40,105 bases of DNA from DAISLF01 sp964517345 (GTDB taxonomy: Bacteria > Patescibacteriota > Gracilibacteria > Peribacterales > Peribacteraceae): contig CAZFBZ010000003.1 of assembly GCA_964517345.1 (NCBI GenBank), positions 1 through 40,105 on the forward strand, in the 5' to 3' direction. Both the position numbers and the translations under genes were made by a program. This document shows, one piece after another, positions 30,423 through 40,105 of this stretch; position 1 is the stretch's first letter, and each line of letters begins with the position of its first letter. Below the pieces are notes generated by a model that was not told the DNA's origin, searched no databases, and was given only the letters and a program-made list of their open reading frames with translations.

Positions 30423-31766
30423 ATGGAAAATACGCAGAATACGCGCGTGCGAAACGAAAGAATCAGTCCGCAAACAGCAACCGCGCAGCTCCGCGAGGTG
30501 GGAATGATGAATGTCCCGGGCTTCGCGCCACGCTGGCGGGCGGCGCGGAATCAGCTGCCTGCCCGTCCGGTCGAGGATGTGCTGGACGAGGTGCTGCGGG
30601 AATCCGTGCCCGCGCTGTCGCACGACAGCCTTCGCCACCGGGTCCGCACGCGATTGCACGATACGATCCTTGGCGCCCTTCCCGCGCACGATTATGTTAT
30701 CTGTGGGACGTCCGGTTCATCGTTCATCCGGCTTGCGGAGATGTACCAGGGCGGACAGGCAGTTGTTCAGGCGTACTGCAGCACCGAGAATGTCGCGCAC
30801 CCGCTGAGCGCGGTAAAGTTGATGACGCCGGGAGGCAGCGGCTCGCTGTCGCTGGAGCAGGAGAAATTTTTCAGACGTGAAACGCGCGCGATGCAGCGGC
30901 TGCAGGGACAAGGGCTTCCCGTGGCGGTATTGCAGGATCAGGGAAAATCGACGGAGTCCGATCGTCCATGGCACGCGACGCGCCATCTGGCCGGTTTTCC
31001 TCTCGGCCGTCTGCTGGAGCACGGCCCGCTGTCCATCGACGCCGCATCACGGATCGCCGCTGCCGTCGCGCTGGGACTGGAGGGAGTACTGCGCAACGAC
31101 ATCTGCCACCAGGACATAAAACCCGCCAACCTACTGCTGACCGACAACGGTGTGCCGCGCATTACGGACTTCGGCCTGTGCGAGCTGTTTGGTGAGCCGG
31201 ATGACGGAGCGGTCTCGCCCGGATGCGTCGTGGGCACGCCCCACTTCATGGCTCCGGAGCAGGCCCGGGGTGACCGTCTGGGCGAGAGGACCGACGTCTA
31301 CGGACTCGGCTGTACGCTGATTCACCTCACGACAGCAAGGGAGCCAGATCAAGACCGCGGCATCATGGATGTTCTGAGCCGCCGCGGCCGGGGCGAAATG
31401 CCCGATGAACTCAACGCGATCGGACACCGGACGGTCCGGGACTTCATTGCGCGCATGATCGCTCCGCGCGAACAGGAACGGCCTCTGCCTCTGCGCGTCG
31501 CCAGATTTTTCTATGGCATCGCGCGCAGCTATGCCCAGGATCGCAAGCGCGCGGGCATGGATACGTGCGGGGAAGCCGACAGGTCATTCGATCAGTGGAC
31601 AGAGCTCCCGTTGAGCCATAAGGGCGTGAGATTCGCGTGGGGCATGGCCATGGCCCCGGAAGACTTCCCGATCCCCTATTCCTCGTACACCGACCCCGAG
31701 ACAATGCGCGTGTCCCTGCTCGAAGCACACCCGCAGAACCCAACGTTCCCGCGTTCCAGCACCTGA
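30423..31766 (+). CDS. soluble Hanks-type Ser/Thr protein kinase
   Basis: A 447-residue eukaryotic-like protein kinase without membrane segments. From ATG 30423 a 90-residue N-terminal region leads to a glycine-rich loop (ICGTSGSS, 93-100), the ATP Lys132 in AVKLM and the helix-C Glu153. The catalytic loop is HQDIKPANLLL (D231, N236), with DFG at 249-251 and GTPHFMAPEQ at 271-280, so all key residues are intact. About 35 residues separate the glycine loop from the VAIK-type lysine, longer than usual. HQD replaces the common HRD, as in some non-RD-type kinases. GAGGTGG just before ATG 30504/30507 suggests a shorter form starting there. Convergent with the RNA methyltransferase; stops are 3 bp apart. 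Confidence 0.9.
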   Translation: MENTQNTRVRNERISPQTATAQLREVGMMNVPGFAPRWRAARNQLPARPVEDVLDEVLRESVPALSHDSLRHRVRTRLHDTILGALPAHDYVICGTSGSSFIRLAEMYQGGQAVVQAYCSTENVAHPLSAVKLMTPGGSGSLSLEQEKFFRRETRAMQRLQGQGLPVAVLQDQGKSTESDRPWHATRHLAGFPLGRLLEHGPLSIDAASRIAAAVALGLEGVLRNDICHQDIKPANLLLTDNGVPRITDFGLCELFGEPDDGAVSPGCVVGTPHFMAPEQARGDRLGERTDVYGLGCTLIHLTTAREPDQDRGIMDVLSRRGRGEMPDELNAIGHRTVRDFIARMIAPREQERPLPLRVARFFYGIARSYAQDRKRAGMDTCGEADRSFDQWTELPLSHKGVRFAWGMAMAPEDFPIPYSSYTDPETMRVSLLEAHPQNPTFPRSST

Positions 31767-31769
31767 GGT

Positions 31770-33200
31770 TCAGGATTTCGCGACGACCCAGCGTGGCAGA
31801 CGGTTCTTGAGCTTGCCGTCGCGCGCGAGTCCCACGCCAACGGGGATATTTTTGTAGAGAAGAACAACGTCGCCGGTCAGGTGCGGCTCGCACGTCGTGT
31901 CGTGGCCATCGAGGAGATCATCGAGTTGCTTGTCGCCCAGGACGCAGATGTTCTTCGTCGCCTGCGCGCCGCGGAGGATCGCCGTCTCGTGGCTCAGACG
32001 GATGCGTCCGCCATCCAGACGCAGTGCGAACGGCAGACCGAGCGAGTAGTCGGCGACCGGCATGCGGAATTCGGCGACATCTTCCGTCGCCAACAGCAAC
32101 TGATCGGTGCGCGCGAAGAGCCGGTCCGTGGGCGCGAGGAACGTGGCACCGTAGTGGCGCTCCAGATCCTTGCCTGCCTCCTCTTTGCGGATGCGCGGCA
32201 ATTCCTCCTCCTGGAACCGCACGGGCTGCAGCTTCTCGCGGTGGCGCGTCGGCGCGGTTTTGCGCAGGACCGCACAGAAGAAGCCTTCGGTGTCGTAGGT
32301 CTGCGGCCACAGGCGCACGAGGGGCAGCGGCTCAGCCGGTACGCCTTCCAGTCCTCTCTGCATCCGGAACGACGACTCGACGGCGTCGCCGAGTACCGGG
32401 AACTGCGTGCGCGGATCGACCACTTCCAGTTGCGTCGGAAATTTGCGGAGCAGCGAGAGTACGACCTCCTCGTTTTCCTCGGGCGTGAGCGTGCATGTGG
32501 AATACACGATGACGCCGCCGGTCTTACACGCGTCGATTGCAGACTCCAGGAGCTCGCGCTGGAGGCGGGCCATCTTGCCGATGTTGTCGATGCCGCAGTA
32601 TTCGAGTGCGTCGGAGTCCTTGCGAACCGTGCCCTGCGCAGTGCACGGCGCGTCGCACAGCACGCGATCGAAGCGCTCGGTCATGTGGCGCGCGAACCAC
32701 TGCCCGACTTTCTTGGTGACAATCACATCGGTGGCGCCGGACCGCTGCAGCGAGTTCTTGAGCGTCCACAGGCGCTTCTCCTGTACGTCGTTGGCCACGA
32801 TCACGCCGGTGCCCGCCATCCGCGCCGCGATCTGCGTCGTCTTGCTGCCGGGCGCTGCGCTCATGTCCAGCACGCGCTCCCCGGGCTGCGGATCCAGCAA
32901 CGCGACAGGAAGCATGCTCGCGGCCTCCTGCATGTACACGTGCCCCAGCAGGTGCAGCAGGTCTTTGCCGAGTGCGACACTGCGATCCTCACGGTCCACG
33001 TAGAACGCCTCGGGGCACCAGGGCACGGGCGTCAGCATCCAGCCCTTCGCCTCGCCCCAGGCGCGCACCGCCTCGACGGTGGATTTGAGCGTGTTCACAC
33101 GCATGCTTTTGCGCAGCGGCTTCAGACTGTAGGCACAGAGCGCTTCCAGGTCCGTATAGGGGCCGTAGCGGTTGAAGCTGGCAAAAGAGGGCTGTTTCAT
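31770..33200 (-). CDS. NOL1/NOP2/Sun-family rRNA cytosine-C5 methyltransferase (RsmF/RsmB-like)
   Basis: A 476-residue SAM-dependent RNA m5C methyltransferase. After an N-terminal RNA-binding part, the SAM motif DMSAAPGSKTTQIA (112-125) leads the Rossmann fold. The two catalytic cysteines are C186 in DAPC and C236 in STC, the second followed by TLTPEENE. The C-terminal 170 residues (from about 305) include a PUA-like segment ending VGVGLARDGKLKNRLPRW, as in RsmF/YebU rather than RsmB, whose extra domain is N-terminal. The target is likely a 16S rRNA cytosine but cannot be fixed. TATGCT lies 8 nt before the ATG at 33200. An open upstream frame to 33452 looks non-coding. Confidence 0.92.
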   Translation of the reverse strand: MKQPSFASFNRYGPYTDLEALCAYSLKPLRKSMRVNTLKSTVEAVRAWGEAKGWMLTPVPWCPEAFYVDREDRSVALGKDLLHLLGHVYMQEAASMLPVALLDPQPGERVLDMSAAPGSKTTQIAARMAGTGVIVANDVQEKRLWTLKNSLQRSGATDVIVTKKVGQWFARHMTERFDRVLCDAPCTAQGTVRKDSDALEYCGIDNIGKMARLQRELLESAIDACKTGGVIVYSTCTLTPEENEEVVLSLLRKFPTQLEVVDPRTQFPVLGDAVESSFRMQRGLEGVPAEPLPLVRLWPQTYDTEGFFCAVLRKTAPTRHREKLQPVRFQEEELPRIRKEEAGKDLERHYGATFLAPTDRLFARTDQLLLATEDVAEFRMPVADYSLGLPFALRLDGGRIRLSHETAILRGAQATKNICVLGDKQLDDLLDGHDTTCEPHLTGDVVLLYKNIPVGVGLARDGKLKNRLPRWVVAKS

Positions 33201-33208
33201 CGGGGCAG

Positions 33209-33214
33209 AGCATA
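33209..33214 (-). promoter_or_regulatory. -10 element of the RNA methyltransferase gene (leaderless)
   Basis: TATGCT on the minus strand, 8 nt before the ATG at 33200. Confidence 0.45.
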
Positions 33215-33282
33215 GGGCAAAACGCCCTGTGGCACCCGCGGATCGTTGACGCGAAACAGGAGAATGCGGACGATACGAGCCC

Positions 33283-33897
33283 ATGAAACAAGCCGCGTGC
33301 CTCACAACAGATCCAAGCAAGGCCGCGCTCCGGCTGGCCGGGGCGGCGATGCGCCTGAGAGAGCTCGATCTGCCCAAGCGCGGTCTGGTGTTCGACATGC
33401 ACGGCCGGAGCCACAATCTGAGTGCAAGTCTCGCGCACCTCGCGGGCATCAAAGAGGCCGATCAGATACCCATCTCCGGAGGGACACGCCAGGTGCTGGA
33501 AACGCTCTGCATGACAGACAGGCGGGAGGACGTGGGTTACGCCATCGCCGCATTTGAGTTGCACCATGCACCACTCCCCGATCTCCGTAACGTCCTGGAA
33601 GAGACACGCAGGCTCGTGGGGGAGAACGGCGTGGTGCTCTTCGCCGACTACGCCCTGTTGGGATGGGAGCAGCAGGTGGCGGAGGCATGCACGACGACAC
33701 AAGCCGAACAGGGACAGATCGAAGCATACGGCGGATTCGCGTCGTGGTTCACCGCCCACGCGGAACTGACGCGCCAGCGCATGGAACAGGCCGCGCTCAT
33801 GGCGGGATTCTTCCAGGTGGAAAGCAGTGATCTGCCCGCCGGCCGCGCGGTGGTGCTCGCATACGGGCATCACACGTCAGATCAGGAATTACTCTAA
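33283..33897 (+). CDS. degenerate class I methyltransferase-like protein
   Basis: A 204-residue protein that resembles the second half of a class I SAM-dependent methyltransferase. FELHHAPLPDLRNVLEETRRLVGENGVVLFADYALLG (about 95-130) follows the pattern of motifs post-I to III of the methyltransferase-11/25 group. The expected GxGxG SAM loop is replaced by LVFDMHGRSHNLS at 35-47, so cofactor binding is doubtful. The C-terminal half is helical, with EQAALMAGFFQVE recalling the closing element of the fold. It may be an active divergent enzyme or a non-catalytic relative. It is divergent from the rRNA methyltransferase gene, with 82 bp between starts. Confidence 0.62.
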   Translation: MKQAACLTTDPSKAALRLAGAAMRLRELDLPKRGLVFDMHGRSHNLSASLAHLAGIKEADQIPISGGTRQVLETLCMTDRREDVGYAIAAFELHHAPLPDLRNVLEETRRLVGENGVVLFADYALLGWEQQVAEACTTTQAEQGQIEAYGGFASWFTAHAELTRQRMEQAALMAGFFQVESSDLPAGRAVVLAYGHHTSDQELL

Positions 33898-33901
33898 GCG
33901 C

Positions 33902-34432
33902 TCACTCCCCTGCTCCGCCCTTACGGAATGCCGCGAGTTGTTTTTCCACGTCGCCCTCGGCGACTGCCCGGGCGATCCGCGCCCACACCAGCTCGCGCTG
34001 ACACTCACCATGACGCAGCGCCTCCAGAATCGCGCCCACCTCGGGCCCGAGAAATTCTTTCATGCGCTCAAGACGCTCGCGCTTCTCGTTTTCGCCTAGC
34101 GAACCATCATCTCCGCCGAGCCCCATTGCGAGCAACCGGTTGCGCACCGACGGCTTGGAACGCAGACGCTCCGCGACGCCTTCTCCGCCCGTGGCAGGCA
34201 GACCGCGTCGTCCGGCAAACAGCGCCTGCAGGCGTTCCTGGGTCCAGTCGTATACCTGGAATGCGATGCGGCCGTTGAGACCCGTCTCGCGTGAGTGGGT
34301 GACAAGCTGTTCATACCCCGTCCCGGTGAGGGGCATGCCGTGCTCCAGCATGTACTGGATGCAGCCGAACGCGAGGACATCGACGACATCTCTGCCGAGC
34401 GGCGATTCGGTGATATCGGGGCTTTTTCGCAT
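33902..34432 (-). CDS. hypothetical protein, 176 residues
   Basis: A soluble helical protein of no recognised family. The N-terminus (SPLGRDVVDVLAFGCIQYMLEHGMPL) and the HSRETGLNGRIAFQVYDWTQERLQALF region contain regular hydrophobic spacing. The C-terminal half is highly charged (ENEKRERLERMKEFLGPEVGAILEALRHG and QRELVWARIARAVAEGDVEKQL in outline), suggesting helical bundles. The ATG at 34432 is favoured; the frame is open to 34483. A TACACT lies 11 nt upstream, farther than in other genes. Convergent with the methyltransferase-like gene, whose stop is 4 bp away, and divergent from the hydrolase. Confidence 0.6.
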   Translation of the reverse strand: MRKSPDITESPLGRDVVDVLAFGCIQYMLEHGMPLTGTGYEQLVTHSRETGLNGRIAFQVYDWTQERLQALFAGRRGLPATGGEGVAERLRSKPSVRNRLLAMGLGGDDGSLGENEKRERLERMKEFLGPEVGAILEALRHGECQRELVWARIARAVAEGDVEKQLAAFRKGGAGE

Positions 34433-34466
34433 CTGTACGCCCGAGTGTACAGGACAGGATAAATAT

Positions 34467-34479
34467 AGGATACTATCCT
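34467..34479. promoter_or_regulatory. palindrome containing the -10 of the hydrolase gene
   Basis: AGGATA-C-TATCCT is a perfect palindrome about a central base. TACTAT (34471-34476) inside it lies 8 nt before the hydrolase ATG and can be its -10, so a dimeric protein bound here would block initiation. The divergent gene at 34432 is within 35 bp. Confidence 0.45.
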
Positions 34480-35292
34480 CCACTATGACTGAAACGCGTG
34501 TCTTCGATGTCGGGGACTTCCGGGTTCAGGAGTACGGCCGGGGCGAGCCGCGCACGCTCTGCATCGGCGGCATGTCCTACGCGCCCAACGACTACGCCCC
34601 CCTCGCCTCGCGGCTGGAAGGAACGGTCTTCGTCGCGGACAATCCGTATCAGGCACGGCGCATCCCGTGGACGACGGATTTCGTCGCGCAGCTGCGAAGG
34701 CGCTACGTGGAACTCGCAAAACTGCTCCCCACCGAAACGCTCATTGCGCATTCCTGCGGATCGTTCGACGCACTCCATACGCAGGAGGAGATGCCGGATG
34801 TCCGGCGCATGGTATTGATGACGCCACCCAACGGCACGCGTCAGTGGGTACCGGAATCCTCGCGACTGGAGGAATTTGGATTTCTCGATCGTTGCCTGGC
34901 GGACCTCTGCAAAGACGTTCCGGATGAACTCTACCGCGCGATGCTTGAAGAGCACCGCCGTCTGTACGCGCCCACAGACCGCGACATGAAGGCGCTCTAC
35001 AAGCACGAGATGCCTGCCCGGCGCCTGGAAACGGTGGAAGGACTGCTCGAATTGATGCGTGCATCGCGCAAGGATCTCCTCGTCGTGTTCGGCAAGCAGG
35101 ATCCCTGGAGACTCATCGATCCGGGAACGGTGGATCACGGCGCGCGCACGACTGTACGGCAGATCGACACCGGACATTTTCCGCACGTGTCCCGGCCCGA
35201 CGAACTCACGGAACTCATCCGCGACTGGATGCGCAATGATCCGGAAGCGTCGTCACCGGCGCAGTCCGTCACTCCAGTACATAATCGCAATC

Positions 35293-37833
<2,541 letters not shown>

Positions 37834-37841
37834 CGAGATTC

Positions 37842-37847
37842 AGTGTA
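37842..37847 (-). promoter_or_regulatory. -10 element of leuS (leaderless)
   Basis: TACACT on the minus strand, 8 nt before the ATG at 37833; TTGGAC lies 18 bp further upstream as a possible -35. Confidence 0.5.
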
Positions 37848-37919
37848 CAGAAGGGCATTCCTCGCGTCCAAAGAGTCCAAGCTCTTGCGTGGCCGCCCCC
37901 GCATCGACAGGATGCCCGC

Positions 37920-38804
37920 ATGCCGCCCAAGACCGAACAGACACCTCCCAGCAGCCTGGACGATTCCGCCCGCCTTGCGGACGAAGTCGCCTCGTGCCTG
38001 GAATCGGCAGTGGGGCCCCGGCAGGTCGGTCCCATGATGGACAAAGAGGTATGGGCGCTCTTCGAACAGCTGGACGCAAAGTACACGGGCGTGAACGATC
38101 AGTATTGGAGACTGCTCGCGGACGTGTTCAAGGCACGCATCCCGGCGAAGGGCACCAACTACGAGACGATCGACGAGCAGTACGCGTGGTCGGTGCAGAT
38201 GCAACGGTTCTGGGCGATGGCGCTGCGCAGCCGGCAGATGCTGCTCACGTGGGGAAAGCTCAGCCCGAACCGGTCAGTGGCAATCCAGCCGAGCAACTTG
38301 CTTGGGTTGCGCACACCAGAAGACGCGGATTTCCGGGAAGAAGGGATTTGGAAACGCATCGTCGGCATTGGCAACGAGACGGCGAAGCGCTTCCGGCAGG
38401 AGAAAATCGCCGACCATCCCGAGTGGTCATGGGACGAGTTCCGCCGCTTCATGCTGAAGGGCGCCACGGACCGCGGCCGCCTGCTGATGCATCATCAGGG
38501 CGACCGCAGGCACGTCACCGGTTTCGTCACCTGGAGGCACGAGAAAACGCCCCAGCCGGCGTGGAACAATCCGAAGCGACGGGCCATCGGCGACCGGTCG
38601 CTGACCACGCGGCAGATCTGGGATCATCAGATCACCCCCGAACGCGTGGCTTTCGGGGCGGATGACCGCACCGTCTCCCCCACCGTGCTCTACGCGGAAA
38701 ACGTCACCCAGGTGGTCTTCACGCTCATGAAAGCCTCGGTCACGCTCGGCGCGCCCCTGCTGCCGGCCGACCCCGAGCCGCCGCCGCCAAAACGCTGGAT
38801 TTGA
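37920..38804 (+). CDS. hypothetical protein, 294 residues
   Basis: A soluble protein without recognised family. It contains several Trp-rich helical stretches (DKEVWALFEQLDAKYTG, AWSVQMQRFWAMALRSRQ, HPEWSWDEFRRFMLKG) and a basic region (WNNPKRRAIGDRSLTTRQIWDHQ) that could contact nucleic acid, then a Pro-rich tail (PADPEPPPPKRWI). Tryptophan is well above average. It lies between divergent leuS and der, the latter starting 39 bp downstream on the same strand. The first ATG after leuS in this frame is used as start; no Shine-Dalgarno or -10 at the usual spacing is evident. Confidence 0.62.
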   Translation: MPPKTEQTPPSSLDDSARLADEVASCLESAVGPRQVGPMMDKEVWALFEQLDAKYTGVNDQYWRLLADVFKARIPAKGTNYETIDEQYAWSVQMQRFWAMALRSRQMLLTWGKLSPNRSVAIQPSNLLGLRTPEDADFREEGIWKRIVGIGNETAKRFRQEKIADHPEWSWDEFRRFMLKGATDRGRLLMHHQGDRRHVTGFVTWRHEKTPQPAWNNPKRRAIGDRSLTTRQIWDHQITPERVAFGADDRTVSPTVLYAENVTQVVFTLMKASVTLGAPLLPADPEPPPPKRWI

Positions 38805-38825
38805 GGCGCTTCGGAGCGAAAAACC

Positions 38826-38834
38826 TGCTACAGT
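38826..38834 (+). promoter_or_regulatory. extended -10 of der (leaderless)
   Basis: TGC-TACAGT, 9 nt before the der ATG at 38844. Confidence 0.45.
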
Positions 38835-38843
38835 GCCGGTCTC

Positions 38844-40105
38844 ATGGCAAAGCTTCCGCTTGTCGCCATTATCGGCAGGCCCAACACGGGCAAATCCACG
38901 CTGTTCAACCGGCTGGTGCGCAGGCGCGTCGCGATTGAAAGCGAGGTGCCCGGCACGACGCGCGACCACGTGACGACCATCGTCGAGACGCCGGATCTGG
39001 ACTATCTGCTCATCGACACGGGCGGCATGGGAGGCGGCACGGAAGACAAGGATTTTGAGGATGACGTGCACGCGCAGTCGCTGCTCGCACTCAAGGCGGC
39101 TGACGTCATCGTCTTCACCGTCGACGGCCGCGAGGAGCCGACACGCAACGACTTTGCCATCGCGGATCTGCTCCGCAAGAAGAGCAAGCGCCGCGTGCCC
39201 GTGCTGCTCGTCATCAATAAGTGCGACAATGAACAACAGGCTGAGGACGCAGAACACGCGTTCCATGAGCTCGGTATCGGCGACGAGACATTTCTCGTCA
39301 GCGCCGCGCACCGCATCGGCACCGAGGAGCTCGAGCAGTCCATCATCCGGCATCTCGGCGAACGCCAGTTCGGCAAGCGCCCGGGGCGCAGCGAGGCCGA
39401 TGCACTCATCCCGCGCATCGCCATTATCGGCAAGCCCAACGTCGGCAAGAGTTCGATCACGAACGCCCTCATGTCCGAAACGCAGCGCGAAATTTCCCCC
39501 AAGCTCGTGTCGGACATCCCCGGCACCACGCGCGACGCCACCGATACGCTTATCCGCTGGCAGGATCAGGATTTTCTGTTCATCGACACGGCCGGCCTGC
39601 GGAAGAACGCCCGCGTGGAGGAAGGCGTGGAGAGCTTGTCGATGCTCCGCACGATCCAGTCGCTCGAGGACTGCGACGTGGCGCTGCTGGTGCTCGACGC
39701 CACGGAACCTCCCAGCAAGCAGGACAAGAAGATTGCCGGCCTGGTGGTCGACGCCGGCAAGTGCCTCATCATCCTGCTCAACAAGACCGACCTGATCACG
39801 ACCGAGCAGAAAATGGAGCGCAAGCGCGAGATCATGATCGCATTCCAGTTCTGCCGCTGGGCGCCCGTGATCCCCTGCTCCGCGGTCACGCGCGAGGGCC
39901 TCCTGAAGATCTTCGACATCGCGCTCGCAGCGCAGCGCAACCGCCAGCGCCGTCTGCCGGTGAAGGAGTTGCACCGGTTTATCGTGGACGCGGTCGCCGG
40001 TCAGCCGATGAGCTCGCTCGCCTCCGCCAAACATATCGTCCAGGCCAAGAATCCGCCGCCGACGTTCATCGTCTTCGTCAAAAACCCCAAGCGCGTCCAG
40101 CTCAG
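38844..40105 (+). CDS. der: ribosome-assembly GTPase Der (EngA), 3' end beyond window
   Basis: A double GTPase needed for maturation of the large ribosomal subunit. About 420 residues are visible. The first G domain has GRPNTGKST (11-19), DTGG and NKCD; the second, starting near residue 190, has GKPNVGKSS, DIPGTTRD, DTAG and NKTD. The KH-like C-terminal domain is mostly present (PVKELHRFIVDAV, PPTFIVFVKNPK) and is cut at the window edge. The N-terminus MAKLPLVAIIGRPN is standard. GTP-binding motifs are intact in both domains. Confidence 0.97.
   Translation, partial: MAKLPLVAIIGRPNTGKSTLFNRLVRRRVAIESEVPGTTRDHVTTIVETPDLDYLLIDTGGMGGGTEDKDFEDDVHAQSLLALKAADVIVFTVDGREEPTRNDFAIADLLRKKSKRRVPVLLVINKCDNEQQAEDAEHAFHELGIGDETFLVSAAHRIGTEELEQSIIRHLGERQFGKRPGRSEADALIPRIAIIGKPNVGKSSITNALMSETQREISPKLVSDIPGTTRDATDTLIRWQDQDFLFIDTAGLRKNARVEEGVESLSMLRTIQSLEDCDVALLVLDATEPPSKQDKKIAGLVVDAGKCLIILLNKTDLITTEQKMERKREIMIAFQFCRWAPVIPCSAVTREGLLKIFDIALAAQRNRQRRLPVKELHRFIVDAVAGQPMSSLASAKHIVQAKNPPPTFIVFVKNPKRVQL

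Overview
The window is about 40 kb of moderately high-GC, gene-dense bacterial DNA that uses the standard code: TGA terminates many genes, for example ftsK, and takes part in ATGA overlaps. Several features suggest a Patescibacteria/CPR genome, probably near Peregrinibacteria/Peribacteria: serine-run secreted proteins, compact tail-to-tail genes, a CarS-like CDP-alcohol enzyme, short secreted lipoproteins and many genes without recognisable family. The lineage is an inference; no marker gene was compared. Core genes present are rpoD, dnaG, leuS, der (partial), ftsK, rdgB, pgsA, a NOL1/NOP2/Sun RNA methyltransferase and tRNA-Tyr.

Layout. 1-2.5 kb: D-lactate-dehydrogenase-like gene (cut by the window edge), tRNA-Tyr and a P-loop ATPase. 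2.5-5.9 kb: a lipid block, with an SDR and a lipid kinase leftwards and pgsA, a CarS-like gene and a secreted cyclophilin rightwards from one short divergent promoter region. 6.0-9.2 kb: a two-component system flanked by two secreted proteins, one a CuA-type cupredoxin lipoprotein; three promoters here carry the same tandem 11-bp-spaced operator. 9.2-15.9 kb: a secreted Ser-rich protein, a DUF218 protein and a MarR-controlled MacAB-like ABC export operon with two paralogous permeases. 15.9-18.1 kb: a small hypothetical gene, a fasciclin lipoprotein with a Met-rich region and a plant-type epimerase/reductase (UER1-like). 18.2-26.2 kb: ftsK, a glycine-zipper/coiled-coil protein, rdgB, two small hypothetical genes and a UvrD-type helicase-nuclease. 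26.3-30.4 kb: a hypothetical gene and dnaG-rpoD, where RpoD carries an extra C-terminal zinc ribbon. 30.4-35.3 kb: a soluble Hanks-type kinase, the RNA methyltransferase, a degenerate methyltransferase-like protein, a hypothetical protein and an alpha/beta hydrolase. 35.3-40.1 kb: leuS with a Lys-rich insert, a hypothetical gene and der.

Two patterns cut across the genes. First, a TAnnnT hexamer, often with a TGN extension, lies 6-9 nt before the start codon of at least 16 operon-leading genes, while genes inside operons that I checked lack it. This suggests widespread leaderless transcription. Second, convergent genes commonly end within a few bases of each other or overlap, without a terminator. 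The best candidate for a new system is the two-component regulon at 6.0-9.2 kb, in which the regulator genes, a CuA-like lipoprotein (with a possible 28-residue leader peptide) and a Met-rich secreted protein share one operator/promoter design.
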